Shown in pieces: positions 26,975-35,683 of a stretch of DNA of 61,693 nt; position 1 is the first letter of the stretch; the number at the start of each line of letters is the position of its first letter. A model generated the notes under the pieces. It worked only from the letters and a program-made list of their open reading frames with translations, had not been told where the DNA came from and ran no database searches. Origin of the DNA: Rhodospirillales bacterium. Its GTDB lineage: Bacteria; Pseudomonadota; Gammaproteobacteria; Burkholderiales; Burkholderiaceae_D. The position numbers and the translations under genes were made by a program. Location: positions 1-61,693 of the forward strand of contig CAJCID010000117.1 in the NCBI GenBank assembly GCA_903970305.1, given 5' to 3'.

Positions 26975-28063
26975 GTGGCTTCTTCGCAGAGCACCTTCCA
27001 TCGCCTGCGCATCGCGCATGTCGCGCCCGAGACGCGTGAGGCGCTCGTCGTCTCCTTGGATGTGCCCGATGAGTTGCAGGATGCCTTCGTCCACCGGGCG
27101 GGCCAGCATCTGACACTGCGAACCCAAATCGACGGGGCCGAGGTGCGGCGCTCCTACTCGATCTGTTCACCCGAGGGTGAGACTCCGCTACGCGTGGCGA
27201 TCAAGCGTGTCGCAGGAGGGCTGTTCTCGAACTGGGCCCAAGAGCACCTGGCAGCCGGCATGACGCTCGAGGTGATGCCGCCTGCCGGAAACTTCACACT
27301 CCCCGTGGCACCCGCAACGGCCCGGCACTACCTCGCCTTCGCCGCGGGCAGTGGGATTACGCCCATCCTCTCGATCCTGAAGACCACGCTCGCCACCGAG
27401 CCCGAAAGCCGCATCACGCTCGTCTACGGCAACAGGGCATCGGGTAGCGTCCTCTTCAAGGAAGAGCTCGAAGATCTGAAGAACCGCTACCTGGGCCGGC
27501 TCAATCTCGTGTTCGTCCTCTCGCGCGAGCGTCAGGACATTGATCTGTTCAATGGCCGCATCGATCGCGCCAAGGTGGACGACCTGTTTCGCGTTTGGAT
27601 CAATCCCAAAGATATCGACCTCGTCTTCGTCTGCGGTCCCTTCGGGATGATGGAGGCGGTGCGCGATGCGCTCACCGGTCATGGCTTTGACGCCCAGCGC
27701 GTGAAAATCGAGCTTTTTGCGACCAGCGCCACCCAGGCCAGGCCCGCCTTGCGCCACCACTCGATTGCCGGTGCCGATGAGTGTGAAGTGACGATCATCC
27801 AGGATGGCCGCACGACATTTTTCGGGATGAAAAAAGATGGGCAGAACATTCTCGATGCGGCACTCGCCCAGGGGATCGAGCTACCCTATTCGTGCAAGGC
27901 GGGCGTGTGCTCGACGTGTCGCTGCAAGCGCGTCGAAGGCGAGGTCGACATGGATGCCAATTTCGCGCTTGAGGATTATGAACTGGCACGCGGCTTCGTG
28001 CTCGCCTGCCAGAGCTATCCGGTTTCCGACCGGGTCGTTCTCGACTACGATTCCGAAACCTGA
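26975..28063 (+). CDS. paaE: Epoxidase reductase subunit PaaE
   Basis: 362 aa from a GTG at 26975, directly after paaD. The order is FAD-binding (RRSYSICSP near 60), NAD-binding (AAGSGITPILSIL near 125 and VFVCGPFGMM near 220) and a plant-type [2Fe-2S] ferredoxin domain at the C-terminus (CKAGVCSTCRC followed later by LACQSYP, four Cys). It passes electrons from NADPH to the PaaA diiron centre. Confidence 0.96.
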   Translation: MASSQSTFHRLRIAHVAPETREALVVSLDVPDELQDAFVHRAGQHLTLRTQIDGAEVRRSYSICSPEGETPLRVAIKRVAGGLFSNWAQEHLAAGMTLEVMPPAGNFTLPVAPATARHYLAFAAGSGITPILSILKTTLATEPESRITLVYGNRASGSVLFKEELEDLKNRYLGRLNLVFVLSRERQDIDLFNGRIDRAKVDDLFRVWINPKDIDLVFVCGPFGMMEAVRDALTGHGFDAQRVKIELFATSATQARPALRHHSIAGADECEVTIIQDGRTTFFGMKKDGQNILDAALAQGIELPYSCKAGVCSTCRCKRVEGEVDMDANFALEDYELARGFVLACQSYPVSDRVVLDYDSET

Positions 28064-28111
28064 AGCCCCGCGTACCGATGTTCTTCCTCTCCATCTGAAA
28101 GGGAACCTGAC

Positions 28112-28585
28112 TTGCCCGAAAGCTCAAACGTCCAACCCCCCACCGATCCGCAGGCGCTGGCAGAGGCCGTGGGCGAGCACATGTTCAAGAGGGATCTCGC
28201 CAGCCAGCTGCTGGGCATGAAGATCGAGTCGATCGGCCCGGGCGCAGCGCGCCTGTCGATGCGGGTCCGCCCGGACATGCTCAACGGTCACCGTATCTGC
28301 CATGGCGGCTTCATCTTCACCCTGGCGGATAGCTGCTTCGCTTTCGCGTGCAACAGCCGCAATCACAGCACCGTCGCTGCCGCCTGCATGATCGACTTTC
28401 TCGCGCCGGCCGAGGAGGGGGATCTGTTGATCGCACAGGCGCAGGAGCAGTCGCTCGCGGGGCGCTCGGGAGTCTATGACATCGCCGTCAGCCACGCCGA
28501 CGGTCGTACGATCGCCCTGTTTCGGGGCAAGTCGCGCCGCATCGCCGGCGAAGTTCTTGGCAACGCACCCCAGACTCTGGCCTAA
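28112..28585 (+). CDS. paaI: Hydroxyphenylacetyl-CoA thioesterase PaaI
   Basis: 157 aa, hotdog fold. RPDMLNGHRICHGGFIFTLADSCFAFACN is the family signature, with the catalytic Asp in LADSCF. PaaI hydrolyses ring-hydroxylated phenylacetyl-CoAs to rescue CoA from dead ends of the pathway. The start appears to be a TTG at 28112, with AAGGGAA placed at the right distance and no ATG before the conserved region. Confidence 0.93.
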   Translation: MPESSNVQPPTDPQALAEAVGEHMFKRDLASQLLGMKIESIGPGAARLSMRVRPDMLNGHRICHGGFIFTLADSCFAFACNSRNHSTVAAACMIDFLAPAEEGDLLIAQAQEQSLAGRSGVYDIAVSHADGRTIALFRGKSRRIAGEVLGNAPQTLA

Positions 28586-28630
28586 GGCGATCCAAGGAGC
28601 CAAGGCTCGCCCACCGAGAAGGAGACAACG

Positions 28631-29959
28631 ATGCTCAATCCAGCCCGTAGCACGCCAGAACTCGAGCCGATCGAGACCGCCAGCCGCGACGAGCTTAGGG
28701 CGCTGCAGCTCGAGCGTCTGAAGTGGTCTCTGGGTCACGCCTATGAGCACGTCGAACACTACCGGCGCCGCTTCGACGCAGCGGGCGTGCATCCCTCCGA
28801 CTTGAAGGAACTCACCGATCTGGGCCGCTTTCCGCTCATGACCAAGAGCGATCTGCGCGAGAACTATCCGTTTGGCCTGTTCGCCGTGCCGCGCGAGAAG
28901 GTGCTTCGCATCCACGCCTCGTCGGGCACGACGGGCAAGCCCACTGTCGTGGGCTATACGGCGCGCGACCTCGATATCTGGGCAGGACTTGTCGCGCGCT
29001 CCATTCGGGCGGCCGGTGGACGCCAGGGGGACATGGTCCATATCGCCTATGGCTATGGGCTCTTCACCGGGGGGCTAGGCGCGCACTATGGCGCCGAGAG
29101 GCTCGGTTGCACGGTCATCCCGATGTCGGGCGGCCAGACCGAAAAGCAGGTGCAACTGATCCAGGACTTCAAGCCCCGCATCATCATGGTCACGCCTTCT
29201 TATATGTTGGTGCTCCTCGAGGAGATGGTGCGCCAGGGCTTCGATCCGCGGGCCAGTTCGCTGCGCATTGGTATCTTCGGCGCCGAGCCTTGGACCAATG
29301 CGATGCGCGCCGAGATCGAATCGGCCAGCGGCATCGATGCCGTGGACATCTACGGACTCTCCGAGGTGATGGGTCCGGGCGTGGCGAGCGAGTGCGTCGA
29401 GACCAAGGACGGCCCTGTCATCTGGGAGGACCATTTCTATCCGGAGATCATCGATCCCGAGTCCGGCCGCGTCTTGCCTGACGGCGAGGAGGGCGAACTG
29501 GTCTTCACCTCCCTGACCAAGGAGGCCTTCCCCGTGATCCGATACCGCACCCGCGATCTGACGCGGCTCCTGCCACCGACCGCGCGCTCGATGCGGCGCA
29601 TGGACAAGATCACGGGCCGCTCGGACGACATGCTGATCATCCGCGGCGTCAATCTGTTTCCGACCCAGGTCGAAGAGATGATCTTGCGCAACCCAGAGCT
29701 TGCACCCCACTATCAGTTGATCATCACGCGCGAGGCCCACCTCGACGCGCTGGAAATCTTGGTCGAGATGCGCGAGCCGGCCTGGGTGGCCTCGACAGAC
29801 GCCCAGCGCGATGCAGCAGCAAACGCGCTGCAGCATCACGTGAAGGCTTATATCGGCGTCAGTGCCACGGTCCGCGTTGTGGCACCGAACGCGATCGAGC
29901 GCACCGCAGTGGGCAAGGCGCGGCGCGTGGTGGACCAGCGCAAGCGCCAGACGGTCTAG
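28631..29959 (+). CDS. paaK: Phenylacetate-CoA ligase
   Basis: 442 aa. The AMP-binding P-loop is IHASSGTTGKPTVVGYT; further motifs are DIYGLSEVMGPGVASEC and DDMLIIRGVNLFPTQVE, with Lys in VGKARRVV near the end. PaaK makes phenylacetyl-CoA from phenylacetate, CoA and ATP, the entry step and the source of the PaaX inducer. GAAGGAGACAACG precedes the ATG, the same leader as paaA. It closes the paaABCDEIK unit. Confidence 0.96.
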   Translation: MLNPARSTPELEPIETASRDELRALQLERLKWSLGHAYEHVEHYRRRFDAAGVHPSDLKELTDLGRFPLMTKSDLRENYPFGLFAVPREKVLRIHASSGTTGKPTVVGYTARDLDIWAGLVARSIRAAGGRQGDMVHIAYGYGLFTGGLGAHYGAERLGCTVIPMSGGQTEKQVQLIQDFKPRIIMVTPSYMLVLLEEMVRQGFDPRASSLRIGIFGAEPWTNAMRAEIESASGIDAVDIYGLSEVMGPGVASECVETKDGPVIWEDHFYPEIIDPESGRVLPDGEEGELVFTSLTKEAFPVIRYRTRDLTRLLPPTARSMRRMDKITGRSDDMLIIRGVNLFPTQVEEMILRNPELAPHYQLIITREAHLDALEILVEMREPAWVASTDAQRDAAANALQHHVKAYIGVSATVRVVAPNAIERTAVGKARRVVDQRKRQTV

Positions 29960-29966
29960 CCCCGCT

Positions 29967-30569
29967 CTAGCCCGTCACGGGCGAGCCCAGCGCCTCTGCG
30001 ACGAAGACGAGCCGGTCCTGACCCCAGAAGAGTTCGTCGGAGACGATGAAACTGGGTGCACCGAAGACGCCCCGGGCGACTGCCGCCTCGGTATGGTGTT
30101 TCAAGCGCTCCTTGACAGCAGGATCGGCCACCATCTTGGCGAAGTCCTCGGGGTCGAACCCGTGCCCGTCGAGCCATGCGCCCAGCACGGCCGGGTCTCC
30201 AAGATTGCGTTCTTCTACCCACATGCCCCGAAAGATCAGATCAAGGTAGTCGGCAAAGCGCAGCTCGCGCATCTGATACCCCACCGCCCCGCGCATGAGC
30301 GTGAGGGTATTGATCGGGAAATGGGGATTCTGACGGAATGGGACACCAAAGCGGCGCGCCCAGCGCTTCAGGTCTTCATTCATCCATTGACCTTTGGCAG
30401 GGATCTGGGCCGGACTGTGATTCCCCGTAGCCTGGAAGACCCCGCCAAGCAGAATCGGCGTCCAGACGATGGACGCCTCGGTGCGCGCTGCAATGCGGCG
30501 TAGTTCGTGATACGCGAGGTAGGTGTAGGGGCTGCCGAAATCGAACAGGAACTCGACGGAGGTGCTCAT
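29967..30569 (-). CDS. 2-Hydroxychromene-2-carboxylate isomerase
   Basis: 200 aa, DsbA/GST-kappa-like fold. It starts MSTSVEFLFDFGSPYTYLAYHEL with the active-site Ser in FGSPYTYLA. FRQNPHFPINTLTLMRGAV and GVFGAPSFIV are conserved in the family. Known members isomerise 2-hydroxychromene-2-carboxylate with glutathione in naphthalene degradation. Convergent with paaK by 7 bases, in an aromatic catabolism region, it may act on another ring-cleavage product. The ATG at 30569 follows GGAGCG. Confidence 0.85.
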   Translation of the reverse strand: MSTSVEFLFDFGSPYTYLAYHELRRIAARTEASIVWTPILLGGVFQATGNHSPAQIPAKGQWMNEDLKRWARRFGVPFRQNPHFPINTLTLMRGAVGYQMRELRFADYLDLIFRGMWVEERNLGDPAVLGAWLDGHGFDPEDFAKMVADPAVKERLKHHTEAAVARGVFGAPSFIVSDELFWGQDRLVFVAEALGSPVTG

Positions 30570-30621
30570 GAGGCGCTCCAGAAGGGGGGTGGGCAGACGC
30601 GAAGACCTCTGGTGCCCAAGC

Positions 30622-31347
30622 TCACCAGGTCTCGCTCCAGGGGCGCAGGTCCAGTTCGTGGGTCCACGCAGAACGCGGCTGGCTGTGGAGCTGCCAGTAA
30701 GCCTCGGCAATCGCCTGGGGGTCGAGGATGCCCTCACTGTCCTTTAACGCATAGCGCTCAGGGAAGTTCTCCTTGATCCAGGCCGTATCGATCGCTCCAT
30801 CGATGACCGGATGGGCGACATGGATCCCCACGGGCCCGAGCTCGCGCGCCATGCTTTTCGCAAGCGCGCGCAAGGCATGCTTGGCGCCTGAGAAGGCGGC
30901 GAAACCCTCGCGGCCCCTTAAGCTCGCCGTCGCACCCGTGAAAAGGATCGTGCCATGGCCCCGCGGGACCATCACGCGCGCCGCCTCGCGCCCCACCAAA
31001 AAACCCGCGAAGGCGGCCATCTCCCAGACCTTGCGGTAGACCCGTGCGGTGGTGTCTCGGATCGGGAAACGCACGTTGGCGCCGATGTTGAATACGACGA
31101 CTTCCAGGGGCCCGATGTCTTGTTCGATCTGGGCGAATAGACTCACCACGGCCTCCTCGTCGCGCGCGTCCGAGCCGAATGGGTGGACGATCCCTCCCTC
31201 GGCCTCGATGGAAGTGACGAGATCGGCAAGACGCGCGAGTTCACGGCGCGTCACGCACACCCGAAAGCCTTCCCGGGCGAAGCGCCGCGCGATGGCGCCC
31301 CCGGTGGCATCCCCGGCCCCGACGATGAGCGCCGCGCCTTCGCTCAT
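30622..31347 (-). CDS. SDR-family protein lacking the usual catalytic Tyr
   Basis: 241 aa, Rossmann fold starting ALIVGAGDATGGAIARRFAREGF. FNIGAN is the NNAG-like motif. The active-site segment reads TGATASLRGREGFAAFSGAKHALR: Lys156 is kept but the residue that should be Tyr is Phe152, and the catalytic Ser position (139) is Ala. It therefore may bind NAD(P) without classical oxidoreductase chemistry, or use another residue. The same substitution seems to occur in a wider group of proteobacterial SDRs. It sits directly upstream of the isomerase on the same strand. Confidence 0.82.
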   Translation of the reverse strand: MSEGAALIVGAGDATGGAIARRFAREGFRVCVTRRELARLADLVTSIEAEGGIVHPFGSDARDEEAVVSLFAQIEQDIGPLEVVVFNIGANVRFPIRDTTARVYRKVWEMAAFAGFLVGREAARVMVPRGHGTILFTGATASLRGREGFAAFSGAKHALRALAKSMARELGPVGIHVAHPVIDGAIDTAWIKENFPERYALKDSEGILDPQAIAEAYWQLHSQPRSAWTHELDLRPWSETW

Positions 31348-31627
31348 CGTCTTGCCTTATCGCCATGAGTACCGGCAATGACAAGCGTCGTGACTTCGGC
31401 ACGGCACGTGGGGAAGGCGCAATGAAATCCGACCAATAGCACAGGACGCATATCTTCCTTGAGAGGTATTCCGAGAGGCGATTATCACTCACGTTCGGCC
31501 CCGCACCCTAGGTCTACCCCGGATGGGCGCGCTCTCCCGAGGGTGCTAAGCTCGCCGTGAGCGGGTGCCAGCGCTCGGATCGGCCGCGGAACCAGCCCCT
31601 CAAAGGTACAACAAAAGGAGAGAAAAG

Positions 31628-32029
31628 ATGAACCAGTTCGGACAGTGGAGCCTGAAAGGAGCAGTCGTTCTCGGGGCCTTTTGCGCGGGGGTGCTCTATG
31701 CGCAGAATCCTGGTTTGCAGCGCACCATCGTCGAGCGTGCCGATGTCTCGGTGCCGGGGCGCGAGGCGGTCGTGGCACGCGTTGAGATCGCTCCGGGCGT
31801 GACCGCGGGACGGCACACCCATCCTGGAGATGAGGTGAGCTACGTCCTCGACGGTGAGGTTGAGTTGCTCGTCGAGGGTAAGCCTGCCCAGCTGGTCAAG
31901 GCGGGGCAGGCCTTCGTGATTCCGGCTGGTGTCAAGCATGATGCGCATAACCCCGGTACGGTGCCGGTGAAGCTCGTGGGCGTTTATGTCGTCGACAAAG
32001 GTCAGCCGCTTGCAACGCCGGCGCCCTAA
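31628..32029 (+). CDS. Exported cupin protein
   Basis: 133 aa from the ATG at 31628 after AAAAGGAGAG. Residues 1-27 are a signal peptide (SLKGAVVLGAFCAGVLYAQ). The mature part is one cupin: GVTAGRHTHPGDEVSYVLDGEVEL (motif 1 with two His and Glu) and AGQAFVIPAGVKHDAHNPG (motif 2 with His). It is probably a periplasmic metal-binding protein; substrate unknown. pheC follows 41 bases on. Confidence 0.8.
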   Translation: MNQFGQWSLKGAVVLGAFCAGVLYAQNPGLQRTIVERADVSVPGREAVVARVEIAPGVTAGRHTHPGDEVSYVLDGEVELLVEGKPAQLVKAGQAFVIPAGVKHDAHNPGTVPVKLVGVYVVDKGQPLATPAP

Positions 32030-32069
32030 GCCCTGCCGAAAGGCCGGCCGCGACCCCGTCTGGATCGCG

Positions 32070-32900
32070 ATGCTCGTCTCGGCACGGGTTCGGTCTTTTG
32101 AAAGGGTGGGGCGGGCGGCGTCGCTCGCGCTGATGCTCGGGCTGGTGCTCGGGCCGGTGCTCGGCCTTTTCGTGCCGGCAGCAGGCGCCCAGACGGCCTC
32201 GGCGCTGGATCGCATCGCCACCGCCCAGGTACTGCGGGTGTGCACGACCGGCGATTACCGCCCCTTCAGTTATCGCGAGGAGGACGGGTCCTATTCGGGT
32301 CTGGATATCGAAGTCGTTGGTCAGATCGCCCAGGCCTTGGCGGCGCGCGTCGTGTTTGTGCCGACGACCTGGCCCAACTTGATGCGCGATTTCACGGCGG
32401 GACAGTGCGACATGGCCGTCGGGGGCGTGTCGGTGTCGCTGGAGCGCCAGAAGCAGGCCGCATTCTCTGAGCCCTACCTCGTCGATGGCAAGTCGGCCAT
32501 CGCGCGCTGCGCCGATCTGGCGCGCTTCACCGACCTGGACTCGATCGACCAGAGCTCGGTAAGGGTCATCGAAAATCCGGGTGGCACGAACGAGCGCTTT
32601 GCGCGCGCGCGCCTGAAGAGGGCCCAGCTGCGTATCCATACCGACAACCTCTCGGTCTTCGACGAACTCGTGGCCGGCCGCGCTGATGTGATGATCACCG
32701 ACACCTCCGAGACGTTGGTACAGCACAAATTGCATCCTGAACTATGCACCGTGAGCGCCGATCATCCTTTCCAATATGGCGAGAAGGCCTACCTGCTGCC
32801 GCGTGACGACCTGGCGTTCAAAGCCTTCGTCGACCAGTGGCTGCACCTGGCACGCGCCAATGGGACGCTTGCGGCGATCTCGAACAACTGGCTCAAATGA
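32070..32900 (+). CDS. pheC: Periplasmic cyclohexadienyl (arogenate/prephenate) dehydratase PheC
   Basis: 276 aa from the ATG at 32070. A hydrophobic signal peptide ends AAGAQTASA. The mature protein is a periplasmic-binding-protein fold that follows Pseudomonas PheC closely: LRVCTTGDYRPFSYREEDGSY, TTWPNLMRDFTAGQCDMAVGG, NPGGTNERFAR, DELVAGRADVMITD, and EKAYLLPRDD. PheC converts prephenate or arogenate to phenylpyruvate or phenylalanine outside the cytoplasm. An amino-acid-binding ABC component is the main alternative; no ABC permease genes are nearby. The stop overlaps the GNAT start (ATGA). Confidence 0.82.
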   Translation: MLVSARVRSFERVGRAASLALMLGLVLGPVLGLFVPAAGAQTASALDRIATAQVLRVCTTGDYRPFSYREEDGSYSGLDIEVVGQIAQALAARVVFVPTTWPNLMRDFTAGQCDMAVGGVSVSLERQKQAAFSEPYLVDGKSAIARCADLARFTDLDSIDQSSVRVIENPGGTNERFARARLKRAQLRIHTDNLSVFDELVAGRADVMITDTSETLVQHKLHPELCTVSADHPFQYGEKAYLLPRDDLAFKAFVDQWLHLARANGTLAAISNNWLK

Positions 32901-33439
32901 CCGGTGCTCGAGCGCTGCTCGAGCGGGCCGAGCCCGGCGATGCCGAGGCGATCGCGCAGGTGCACGTGAGCAGTTGGAAGGCCGCTTATGCGGGCATTTT
33001 GCCGAGCGCCTATCTCACCGCGCTCTCGGTGGAGGCCCGTGCCACGCTCTGGCAACGCTCAATCGAGGCAGGGGTGCCAGAGATCTGGGTTGCCCGCCTG
33101 GGTTCTCGGCTGGAGGCATTCGTGGCATTCGGCAAGTGCCGCGACGAGCTGGTGGTGGGCCAGGTGGGAGAGATCTGGGCGATCTATGCGCGCAGGTGCG
33201 CCTGGGGGATGGGCCTTGGGCGTTCCTTGTGTGAGCGTGCGCTCGAGCGCCTCACCGAGGACGGCTTTGAACGTGTGTCCCTCTGGGTCTTCGAGAACAA
33301 CCCGCGCGCGAGGCGCTTCTACGAGGGGGCTGGTTTCGAGGCGGAGCCTGCCTCGGTCAAGACCTTCCCGATTGCGGGGATCACCGCTCGCGAAATCCGT
33401 TATGCTCGCCAGTTGGGCGCCCTGGCAGAGTCCTCCTGA
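32897..33439 (+). CDS. GNAT-family N-acetyltransferase
   Basis: 180 aa. Acetyl-CoA binding motif A is GEIWAIYARRCAWGMGLGRSLCERALE, followed by VSLWVFENNPRARRFYEGAGF, the typical motif B ending. It overlaps pheC by four bases, implying translational coupling; the substrate might be an amino acid or amine, but this is a guess. Confidence 0.85.
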   Translation: MTGARALLERAEPGDAEAIAQVHVSSWKAAYAGILPSAYLTALSVEARATLWQRSIEAGVPEIWVARLGSRLEAFVAFGKCRDELVVGQVGEIWAIYARRCAWGMGLGRSLCERALERLTEDGFERVSLWVFENNPRARRFYEGAGFEAEPASVKTFPIAGITAREIRYARQLGALAESS

Positions 33440-33483
33440 CCGAAGAGGCCAGGCGCGCGCCGCTCAGACGATCGAGGTGACCT

Positions 33484-34419
33484 ATGTTGTCGAATCCCCG
33501 GCGCAGGCAGCTTCTGGCAGGACTCGCCCTGGGTGGCGTCGGTCTGCTCGGACTTGCCCCCTGCGCGGCCGCGGCCAAGACGCGCCTCATACTCCTCGGA
33601 ACCGGCGGCGGGCCCACTCCCAAGAAGAACCGTTCGGCCCCAGCGCAGGTCATCCTCGTGGACGGTCAGGCCTATGTGATCGACTGTGGCAACGGGGTGG
33701 GGCGCCAGCTTGCCGCGGCGCAAGTCCGGTTCTCTGCGATCTCGAACGTCTTCATCACGCACCATCATTCCGACCACAATGCCGACTATGGAAACCTGCT
33801 GCTTTTGGCCTGGGAGACTGATCTGGCCCATCGCGTGGACACCTGGGGCCCGCCACCGTTGACGAAGATGACGGAGTTGTTCTTGCAGCTCAATGACTAC
33901 GATATCCAGACCCGCATCGTCGACGAGGGGCGCGTGCCGCTTGCCCCTTTGATCGTGCCGCACGAGATCACGGCCTCCGGTGTGGTCATGGAGGACGCAC
34001 GCGTGAAGGTGAGCGCGGCGCTCGTGCACCATCCGCCCGTCGTTCCCGCCTTCGCCTATCGGTTTGATACCGCGGACCGCTCCATTGTGATCTCGGGAGA
34101 CACCTCGCCATCGGAGAGCCTCGTCGCGCTCGCCAAGGATGCTGACGTCTTGGTCCACGAGGTCATGCATCTGCCCTCCCTGGAGAAGCTGATCGCCGCA
34201 GAGCCCAATGCCGTGCGCCTGAAGGAGCATCTGTTGGCCGCGCACACGTCCTGCGAGGACGTCGGCCGCATCGCGACGGCGGCTGGCGTGAAGACGCTGG
34301 TGCTGTCGCACTTCGTGCCGGGAGGGTACCCCTTTCTCGAGGACTCGGTCTGGCTGGAGGCGGTCCGGCCTTACTTCTCGGGCGAGGTCATCGTCGGACG
34401 CGATCTGCTCGAGATCTAG
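33484..34419 (+). CDS. Tat-exported MBL-fold hydrolase
   Basis: 311 aa. The N-terminus has a twin-arginine-type signal (RRRQLLAGLALGGVGLLGL, ending CAAAAK). Zinc ligands are in THHHSDHNADYGN, VVHHP-like ALVHHPPVVPAF, SGDTSPSE and LVLSHFVPGG. The layout resembles RNase Z/arylsulfatase-like MBL enzymes, here folded before export. Substrate unknown. It lies 44 bases after the GNAT gene. Confidence 0.82.
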   Translation: MLSNPRRRQLLAGLALGGVGLLGLAPCAAAAKTRLILLGTGGGPTPKKNRSAPAQVILVDGQAYVIDCGNGVGRQLAAAQVRFSAISNVFITHHHSDHNADYGNLLLLAWETDLAHRVDTWGPPPLTKMTELFLQLNDYDIQTRIVDEGRVPLAPLIVPHEITASGVVMEDARVKVSAALVHHPPVVPAFAYRFDTADRSIVISGDTSPSESLVALAKDADVLVHEVMHLPSLEKLIAAEPNAVRLKEHLLAAHTSCEDVGRIATAAGVKTLVLSHFVPGGYPFLEDSVWLEAVRPYFSGEVIVGRDLLEI

Positions 34420-34494
34420 CTTCGCGCCCACCCATACAGTCGGCGCGGGATCCGTGGGCTCCGCGCTACGCTGCCGATCAATCAAATACGACCA

Positions 34495-34533
34495 ATTAAA
34501 TCGCTTGCTATTTAATAGTGTGCTAACTATAAT
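34495..34533 (+). promoter_or_regulatory. ohrR promoter with overlapping inverted repeat
   Basis: TTGCTA (34505-34510), 17 bases, then TATAAT (34528-34533) make a strong sigma-70 promoter. ATTAAAT (34495-34501) and ATTTAAT (34510-34516) form a perfect 7-bp inverted repeat, AT-rich within GC-rich DNA, spanning the -35. OhrR repressors bind AT-rich palindromes of this sort, so it is the likely operator. The predicted start point is at or within a base or two of the ohrR ATG (34540). Confidence 0.7.
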
Positions 34534-34539
34534 GGTCGA

Positions 34540-35013
34540 ATGAAAGCCCTGACCGACACCCCTCTGGATATTGGCGGAGCCTCGTTACTGCTTGAAGACC
34601 AGCTGTGCTTTGCGCTCTATTCCACGGCGCTCAAGATGAATCAGGTCTACCGGCCGTTGCTCGAGCCCTTGGGGCTGACCTATCCTCAGTACCTGGCGAT
34701 GCTGGTCCTCTGGGAACACCAGCGGCTATCTGTCTCGGAGATCGGCTCGCGGCTTTTTCTCGACTCGGCCACCCTGACCCCGCTGCTCAAGCGCCTGGAA
34801 GCGCAGGGCATGGTGCAGCGGACCCGGTCCCGTGAGGACGAGCGTCAGGTGATCGTGAGCCTCACTGCGGCCGGTCGGGCCTTAAAGCGCAAGGCTTGGA
34901 AACTGCCCTTCGGGGTCTTCTGCGCGGCTGGCTGCACGCTCGAAGAACTGAGCGCCATCAAGAGTCGCTTAGAGACCCTGCGGGACCACCTGGATGCGGC
35001 TTCCTCCGCTTGA
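34540..35013 (+). CDS. ohrR: Organic hydroperoxide sensor OhrR (MarR family)
   Basis: 157 aa. The winged helix includes [39 protein letters not shown] and [14 protein letters not shown]. Cys23 in [11 protein letters not shown] is the peroxide-sensing residue of OhrR, and further Cys residues near 127-131 could form the resolving disulfide of the two-Cys type. It represses ohr until oxidised. ohr follows on the same strand, 96 bases on, so both are probably controlled from the promoter at 34495-34533. Confidence 0.93.
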   Translation: MKALTDTPLDIGGASLLLEDQLCFALYSTALKMNQVYRPLLEPLGLTYPQYLAMLVLWEHQRLSVSEIGSRLFLDSATLTPLLKRLEAQGMVQRTRSREDERQVIVSLTAAGRALKRKAWKLPFGVFCAAGCTLEELSAIKSRLETLRDHLDAASSA

Positions 35014-35109
35014 CCGATCGATTGCATTGCCGGTTCGGGGCGGCTGGCGCCATTGAAATCGCTCCCTGGAATTCTTTTTTGGGCTCTAACATTTTTGGAA
35101 AGGTATGAC

Positions 35110-35535
35110 ATGAATCTCGAAAAAACACTCTATCGCGCACAAGCGACTGCTACCGGTGGCCGCGAAGGTCGCGCTGTATCCTCAGATGGCGTGCTCGATG
35201 TGAAGCTGACGACGCCCAAGGAACTGGGCGGCGCCGGAGCCGTCGGGACCAATCCGGAGCAGCTTTTCGCGGCGGGCTATTCGGCCTGCTTCATCGGCGC
35301 GCTCAAGGTCGTCGCCGGCCAGGCCAAGGTGGCGCTGCCGGCCGATACGTCGATTACCGGGACGGTTGGCATCGGTCCGATTCCCCACGGATTTGGCATT
35401 GAGGTGGAACTGAAGATTGCCCTGCCGGGCCTGGAGAAGGGCATCGCCGAGGAACTCGTCCACAAGGCCCATCAGGTGTGCCCGTATTCGAATGCCACCC
35501 GCGGCAACGTGAACGTGACCTTGACCCTGGTCTGA
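35110..35535 (+). CDS. ohr: Organic hydroperoxide resistance protein Ohr
   Basis: 141 aa from the ATG at 35110 (AAAGGT upstream). [19 protein letters not shown] carries the peroxidatic Cys and [16 protein letters not shown] the second Cys, the lipoyl-dependent thiol peroxidase pair of Ohr. It detoxifies fatty-acid and organic peroxides. A separate promoter may lie in the 96-base gap after ohrR. Confidence 0.94.
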   Translation: MNLEKTLYRAQATATGGREGRAVSSDGVLDVKLTTPKELGGAGAVGTNPEQLFAAGYSACFIGALKVVAGQAKVALPADTSITGTVGIGPIPHGFGIEVELKIALPGLEKGIAEELVHKAHQVCPYSNATRGNVNVTLTLV

Positions 35536-35584
35536 TCAAACGGTGCGCCCCATCGCGTGAAGCCTGGCGGTGCCACGCCGATGG

Positions 35585-35610
35585 CTGACTCAGAGGGCTG
35601 ACTCAGAGGG
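35585..35610. repeat. 13-bp direct tandem repeat (two copies)
   Basis: ctgactcagaggg occurs twice back to back, followed by a further ctga. It lies between the ohr stop and the hairpin. Confidence 0.7.
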
Positions 35611-35652
35611 CTGAAGAGAGGGCCTAGGCGAGTGCTTGGAAGACTGCTGAAA

Positions 35653-35683
35653 AGAGGGTTCAAACTTCAGGTTTGAACCCTCT
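35653..35683. terminator. Perfect 13-bp hairpin after ohr
   Basis: AGAGGGTTCAAAC and GTTTGAACCCTCT pair perfectly around a five-base TTCAG loop. It lies 118 bases after the ohr stop. The following bases (gtggtcttactcttcc) are pyrimidine rich but are not a U run, so termination is plausible, not certain; a 3'-end stability element is the alternative. Confidence 0.6.

Noticed and set aside
35653-35683. The long perfect hairpin as a transposon or phage attachment end
   Set aside because: No integrase, transposase or duplicated flank is present; position after ohr makes a transcript-end structure more likely.
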